In this document: one piece after another, positions 6,758 through 9,951 of the stretch
Position numbering within the stretch: the first letter of the stretch is position 1
How the letters are laid out: every line of letters begins with the position of its first letter
Translations under genes and position numbers: made by a program
DNA from: an uncultured bacterium
GTDB lineage: Bacteria; Bacillota; Clostridia; Oscillospirales; Oscillospiraceae
DNA length: 9,951 nucleotides
Direction: 5' to 3'
Assembly (NCBI GenBank): GCA_905215425.1
Contig: CAJMQD010000016.1
Coordinates: 1 to 9,951, forward strand
The notes under the pieces: model-generated
Database searches by the model: none
What the model was told of the DNA's origin: nothing
The model's input: only the letters and a program-made list of their open reading frames with translations

Positions 6758-8353
6758 ATGAGCGTGACTGTATCCGACCTGCTGAAGCTGCCGTCCCTGC
6801 GGCAGGCCCGCGTGATCGGCGGAGCGGGCGGGCTGAAAAAGGTTGTGTCCTCGATCTCTGTGTTGGAATCTACCGATCCGGGGGTCCTGATCAACGAGGT
6901 ATTTCACCATAACAAATACTCCGGAAGCGAGATCGTCATCACCGGCTTTCTTAACTGCGTGAATGATGTTGACCTGCAGTGCTCCAACATCCTGAAGCTG
7001 ATCGACGGCGGCGAGGTTGGCCTCGTGCTGTACTATGTGGGCGTGTATCTCCCCTATGTGGATCAGCGGCTTATTGAGATCGCCGACGAGCACGATTTCG
7101 TCCTGATCTGTATGCCGGAGGGCCAGCGGCATCTCCGTTACAGCGACCTGATCACCGACGTGACAGAGTGCATCTACAAGGATCGTCTGGTACCCGGCTC
7201 TCTTGTATCGGATATTCTTGCGCGGATCTCCTCGGCGCCGCACCACCAGCAGACGCTGGGAACCGCGCTGCAAATGCTGTGCGCGGAGCTGGGATGCTCC
7301 GCGGTATTGACTACCCATGAAGGCAACATCCTGAATCTTGCAACCTGGCCCAGCGGGATGGAGGATACGGTCCGGGAGGGGATAGAGCGCTGCCTGCCGC
7401 TTTCCACTGGGCAGACCTGCACACCCTGCCCCTTCCTTACGGATGCGGAAATGTCCTGCATTTCTATCCGCTCGGACCTGGCCCAGCCGCTCCGTCTGGT
7501 GCTGATCAAGGTCGGCGCTCCCCTGGGGGCTTCCTTGGTGGAGCAGGTGGCGGATATCGTGAGGATCTGCATCAATATCTGGGGAAAGCAGCATGGCGCT
7601 GTGGCGATCCATGAATTGCTGCGGGCAATTCTGCAGGACGAGCCGCTGAAGATGCGCCGTCTGGCGGAGATCTTTCATGTAGACGTTGCCTCACTTCACG
7701 AGCTGTGGATGCTGTGCGGCGTGGATGCCTGGGAAGTGGAGCAGCGGATGGAGCAGGATCTGGCCCTGGTCAGACAGTGTGCGGATACCGTTGTGGGCGC
7801 GATTTATGAAGGGCAGCCGGTTATGTGCCTGAGTACCCCACACTCCCTGCGGGAAGCCGAAAGCGTGCTGCGGGAGCTTCTTTCAACCGCTTTGGAGACA
7901 AGCCCTGATGCTGTCGTTGTCCGATGCGCCGGATTGTCCAATACAACAAGCTGTCGGAGAGCGTATTTGTTGACTCTTGACAATTTGGAGGATGCCAAAC
8001 GCATTTTCCCCCACAAGAGGATCTTCCTTCAGGGGGAGCTTGAGCTGGCGGCCTCCAGCCGAAAGCGGATCAGCGAAGGCGAAGCCGCAGCCATTCGGCG
8101 TATCCTGCCGCTGTCTGTTTTGCAGTCTGATGAGGAGTATCAGGACCTGCTCTATACCGCCTGTGTGTATCTTTTGGACTGTGACAGCAGCGTTACCAGA
8201 ACGGCGGAGATGCTGTATCTGCACAAGAACACCATCAAGTACCGGCTGCAGCGGATCTCTGACCTCTTGGGCTACCGCCTGGGAAAGATGCCGGAGACCA
8301 TGGAGCTTTATCGCGGCGCCGCCATCTACCGGCTGCTCCATGAGACGCATTGA
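6758..8353 (+). CDS. PucR-family transcriptional regulator
   Basis: This 531-residue protein (ATG 6758) has the layout of PucR-type regulators. An N-terminal purine-catabolism-regulator-like domain (about 3-130) opens with VTVSDLLKLPSLRQARVIGGAGGLKKVVSSI as its hallmark region. A middle GAF-like sensory part is likely at about 165-280. A C-terminal PucR helix-turn-helix lies at about 461-528, with SVTRTAEMLYLHKNTIKYRLQRI as the recognition region. There are no membrane segments, so it should be a cytoplasmic DNA-binding protein. A small cysteine cluster (Cys221, Cys224, Cys234) in the middle part is unexplained. Family members control purine, allantoin, hydantoin or amino-acid catabolism genes. 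The nucleobase permease immediately downstream, with its own promoter, is the natural candidate target. The gene may share a transcript with the c-di-GMP unit because no efficient terminator lies between them. I see no separate promoter in the 83-base gap. The family is sure; effector and target are inferred. Confidence 0.92.
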   Translation: MSVTVSDLLKLPSLRQARVIGGAGGLKKVVSSISVLESTDPGVLINEVFHHNKYSGSEIVITGFLNCVNDVDLQCSNILKLIDGGEVGLVLYYVGVYLPYVDQRLIEIADEHDFVLICMPEGQRHLRYSDLITDVTECIYKDRLVPGSLVSDILARISSAPHHQQTLGTALQMLCAELGCSAVLTTHEGNILNLATWPSGMEDTVREGIERCLPLSTGQTCTPCPFLTDAEMSCISIRSDLAQPLRLVLIKVGAPLGASLVEQVADIVRICINIWGKQHGAVAIHELLRAILQDEPLKMRRLAEIFHVDVASLHELWMLCGVDAWEVEQRMEQDLALVRQCADTVVGAIYEGQPVMCLSTPHSLREAESVLRELLSTALETSPDAVVVRCAGLSNTTSCRRAYLLTLDNLEDAKRIFPHKRIFLQGELELAASSRKRISEGEAAAIRRILPLSVLQSDEEYQDLLYTACVYLLDCDSSVTRTAEMLYLHKNTIKYRLQRISDLLGYRLGKMPETMELYRGAAIYRLLHETH

Positions 8354-8369
8354 TTTTTAAAACAAGCAG

Positions 8370-8414
8370 CGCTTCACTCTTTGTCCTTTGGGACAAAGAG
8401 TGAAGCGTTTTTTT
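8370..8414 (+). terminator. Strong rho-independent terminator after the PucR-family gene
   Basis: A perfect 17-bp stem (left arm 8370-8386, right arm 8391-8407) has a TTTG loop and is followed by seven T. It lies 16 bases after the regulator stop codon and cleanly separates the regulator from the permease unit. Confidence 0.96.
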
Positions 8415-8449
8415 CTGCCTATCCGACAGTATTCTTTACCGCTTTGAAG

Positions 8450-8458
8450 TGCTATACT
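8450..8458 (+). promoter_or_regulatory. Extended -10 promoter of the nucleobase permease
   Basis: TGCTATACT is an extended -10 element (TGn then TATACT, 8453-8458) placed between the strong terminator and the permease start, giving a leader of about 50 bases. No good -35 box lies 16-18 bases upstream, as expected for an extended -10 promoter or one needing an activator. The -10 hexamer lies partly inside a short dyad, AAGT-N5-ACTT (8448-8460), which could be a regulator half-site but is too short to rely on. Confidence 0.55.
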
Positions 8459-8501
8459 TGCCCCATTCTTTGGTTCAGCTTCAGAATATACCCAAGAGAA
8501 A

Positions 8502-8507
8502 GAGGTG
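8502..8507 (+). promoter_or_regulatory. Ribosome binding site deciding the permease start
   Basis: GAGGTG lies 7 bases before ATG 8515. The longer in-frame reading from GTG 8449 would start inside the -10 region and lacks a ribosome binding site, so it is rejected. Confidence 0.75.
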
Positions 8508-8514
8508 TTTTCCC

Positions 8515-9852
8515 ATGCATGAAAACAATAGCGGCTTCAAAATTGACGAATCACAGCGCCAGAGCTGGCTGTCCATCGCGGCAGTCTGGGCGGGCGGCAT
8601 GATCTGTGTACCCTGCCTGATGATCGGCGGCGTGCTGGCGGGCGGCGGCCTGAGCCTTGGCCAGATCGTCCTGTCCATCCTGATCGGCTACGGCCTGATC
8701 TGTGTCTACATGATCTGCATCGGTATGCAGGCCTGCGATACCGGACTGCCGGTGTCCGTGATGGCCTCCGGCGCGCTGGGGGAAAAGGGCGCGCGGTATA
8801 TCATCAGCACCCTGCTTGCCATTGCCTGTATCGGTTGGTTCGGTATCCAGTCTGCCACCTGCGGCAGCGCCTTTGCCAGCATGGTGGCCAATATGATGGG
8901 AACGGAGGCATCCCCGGTATTTGTTTCCATCAGCTCCATCGTCTGGGGCATTATCATGCTGCTGACGGCCTGCGTCGGCTTCAAGGGCCTCAAGTGGCTC
9001 AACTACATCGCCGTGCCGCTTCTGGTCATCGTCTGCCTGTACGGTCTCATTGCCGGTATCGTCACAAATGACGGCGGCAGCGCCATCACAAACTATGCAC
9101 CCGAGAACTCCTCCGGTATGGTGTTTGGCATCTCGATGGTGGTTGCCTCCTTCGCCCTGGGCGGCGTAATCTCCGCCGACTACTGCCGCTTTGCCAAGAG
9201 CCGCAGCGATGTGGTGAAGTCCTCCGTTGTGGGCGTTATTCCCGCGGGCCTTTTCATGCTGCTGACCGGCGCACTCATGAGCATCGTCACAGGCCAGTAT
9301 GACATCTCCGCCATCCTTGCGTCTTTGGGCGTGCCGTTTGTCGGCCTTGTGGCACTGGTGCTGGCCACCTGGACCACCAACGTTACCAACGCCTATTCCG
9401 GCGGCCTGGCCCTCAGCAATCTCCTTGGCTTTGACGAGAGCAAGTTCAAGGTCACCACCGGTGTGGCCGGCGCCATCGGCACGCTGCTGGCAGCCTTCGG
9501 CCTGCTGAATGCCTTCCAGGGCTTCCTGTCCCTCATGTCCGCGCTGATCCCGCCGCTGGCCGGCGTGCTGATCGCCTCCTACTGGATCGTGGGCAAGGGC
9601 AAGCGGGAGAATTTCTCTCTCCGCCCCGGGTTTTCCGCCGTCGGCATCATCTCCTTTGCCGCGGGCGCTGTCTTTGCCTGCATCACCGGCGGTACCTTCG
9701 CCAGCTTCCCCGGCCTGGTAGAGGCGATGCCCTTCCTGAACTGGCCGTTCTTTGTGGGCCCGATCAACGGCATTGTGGTTTCTCTGGTCCTCTATGTGGC
9801 CCTTGCGAAGCTGACATCCGCAAAGCCGATGCCCGCAAAGCAGACTGCGTAA
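8515..9852 (+). CDS. NCS1-family nucleobase:cation symporter (CodB-like cytosine/purine-type permease)
   Basis: This 445-residue, very hydrophobic protein fits the length and layout of bacterial NCS1 permeases with about 12 helices (CodB is about 420 residues). Family-like signatures are visible: WLSIAAVWAGGMICVP in helix 1 (18-33), GWFGIQSA (107-114), SADYCRFAK with the conserved Asp-Tyr-x-Arg (220-228) and TTNVTNAYSGGLALSNLLG (287-305). The C-terminus is a short Ala/Lys-rich cytoplasmic tail. It should import a nucleobase or related N-heterocycle with a cation (H+ or Na+). Cytosine, purines, hydroxymethylpyrimidine and hydantoins all occur as substrates in this family and cannot be told apart here. 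It has its own promoter behind the terminator of a PucR-family regulator gene and is followed 75 bases later by another gene on the same strand. A catabolic operon controlled by the regulator is plausible. ATG 8515 is chosen from the ribosome binding site at 8502. Confidence 0.92.
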   Translation: MHENNSGFKIDESQRQSWLSIAAVWAGGMICVPCLMIGGVLAGGGLSLGQIVLSILIGYGLICVYMICIGMQACDTGLPVSVMASGALGEKGARYIISTLLAIACIGWFGIQSATCGSAFASMVANMMGTEASPVFVSISSIVWGIIMLLTACVGFKGLKWLNYIAVPLLVIVCLYGLIAGIVTNDGGSAITNYAPENSSGMVFGISMVVASFALGGVISADYCRFAKSRSDVVKSSVVGVIPAGLFMLLTGALMSIVTGQYDISAILASLGVPFVGLVALVLATWTTNVTNAYSGGLALSNLLGFDESKFKVTTGVAGAIGTLLAAFGLLNAFQGFLSLMSALIPPLAGVLIASYWIVGKGKRENFSLRPGFSAVGIISFAAGAVFACITGGTFASFPGLVEAMPFLNWPFFVGPINGIVVSLVLYVALAKLTSAKPMPAKQTA

Positions 9853-9860
9853 TATCTGCC

Positions 9861-9894
9861 GCAGGAGGAGCGGGTACCTGCCCGTTTCTCCTGC
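9861..9894 (+). other. Intercistronic hairpin after the permease, no U-tract
   Basis: A 14-bp stem (9861-9874 with 9881-9894, two G-U pairs) has a 6-base loop and starts 8 bases after the permease stop. No T-run follows, so full termination is unlikely. It may stabilise the upstream mRNA or reduce expression of the downstream gene. Confidence 0.55.
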
Positions 9895-9915
9895 GCACTG
9901 CAATTATAACGAAAG

Positions 9916-9920
9916 AAGGA
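9916..9920 (+). promoter_or_regulatory. Ribosome binding site of the last, partial gene
   Basis: AAGGA lies 7 bases before ATG 9928 and supports a real gene start at the window edge. Confidence 0.65.
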
Positions 9921-9927
9921 AAAGGTC

Positions 9928-9951
9928 ATGCGAAAAATCGGAATCCCTGAG
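9928..9951 (+). CDS. Start of an unidentified gene (partial, first 8 codons)
   Basis: ATG 9928 opens a frame reading MRKIGIPE to the end of the window, behind a good ribosome binding site. Eight residues are too few to name a family. Its place directly after the permease, on the same strand and with no strong terminator between, suggests it encodes an enzyme for the imported compound, but that is inference only. Confidence 0.55.

Noticed and set aside
8449..8514. 22-residue N-terminal extension of the permease from a GTG
   Set aside because: It would begin inside the promoter -10 region; ATG 8515 has a clear ribosome binding site.
8551..9903. 450-codon open frame on the - strand opposite the permease
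   Set aside because: The predicted product is extremely rich in His, Gly, Asp and Gln, the usual antisense image of a hydrophobic membrane protein gene.
1..9951. CRISPR array, insertion sequence, tRNA or rRNA, attachment site
   Set aside because: No spaced direct repeats, transposase frames, terminal inverted repeats or RNA gene sequences were seen; the region looks like ordinary operon-organised chromosome.

Overview
The window is a GC-rich, tightly packed stretch in which every supported gene lies on the + strand. Gene content suggests a gut-type Firmicute of class Clostridia, perhaps Oscillospiraceae-like. The signs are a separate small HMA-domain protein beside a cadmium/zinc P-type ATPase, a LFAGC-type lipoprotein, AGGAGG-type ribosome binding sites, sigma-A-like promoters and a PucR-family regulator. 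The taxonomic guess is inference only; there is no rRNA or marker gene here.

Three transcription units can be read. (1) Positions 1-2056 hold the last 14 codons of a heavy-metal-associated (HMA) domain protein, then a complete P1B-type Zn/Cd/Pb efflux ATPase (98-2011), closed by a textbook terminator (2026-2056). (2) From a good sigma-A promoter (2099-2127) run a family 1-type extracellular solute-binding lipoprotein (2182-3607) and a 1011-residue membrane cyclic-di-GMP protein (3639-6674; Cache-like sensor, HAMP-like linker, PAS, degenerate GGDEF, EAL). The binding-protein frame is broken by one extra base in a run of eight G. No ABC permease or ATPase gene accompanies it. A PucR-family regulator follows (6758-8353) after a long hairpin without a U-tract, and a very strong terminator (8370-8414) ends the unit. 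(3) A separate extended -10 promoter (about 8450-8458) drives an NCS1/CodB-like nucleobase permease (8515-9852). An intercistronic hairpin follows, then the first eight codons of another gene (9928-9951).

Functionally, the left end is heavy-metal detoxification. The middle looks like a ligand-sensing c-di-GMP module: an orphan lipid-anchored binding protein sits next to a sensor GGDEF-EAL protein, which recalls the NspS-MbaA pair of Vibrio cholerae. The right end is nucleobase or related N-heterocycle uptake, with a PucR-type regulator beside its permease. The points most worth a second look are the G8 frameshift, the binding protein/GGDEF-EAL pairing, and the degenerate SGDEF site next to an apparently intact EAL site. 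All intergenic gaps are shorter than 300 bases; the longest is 8354-8514.
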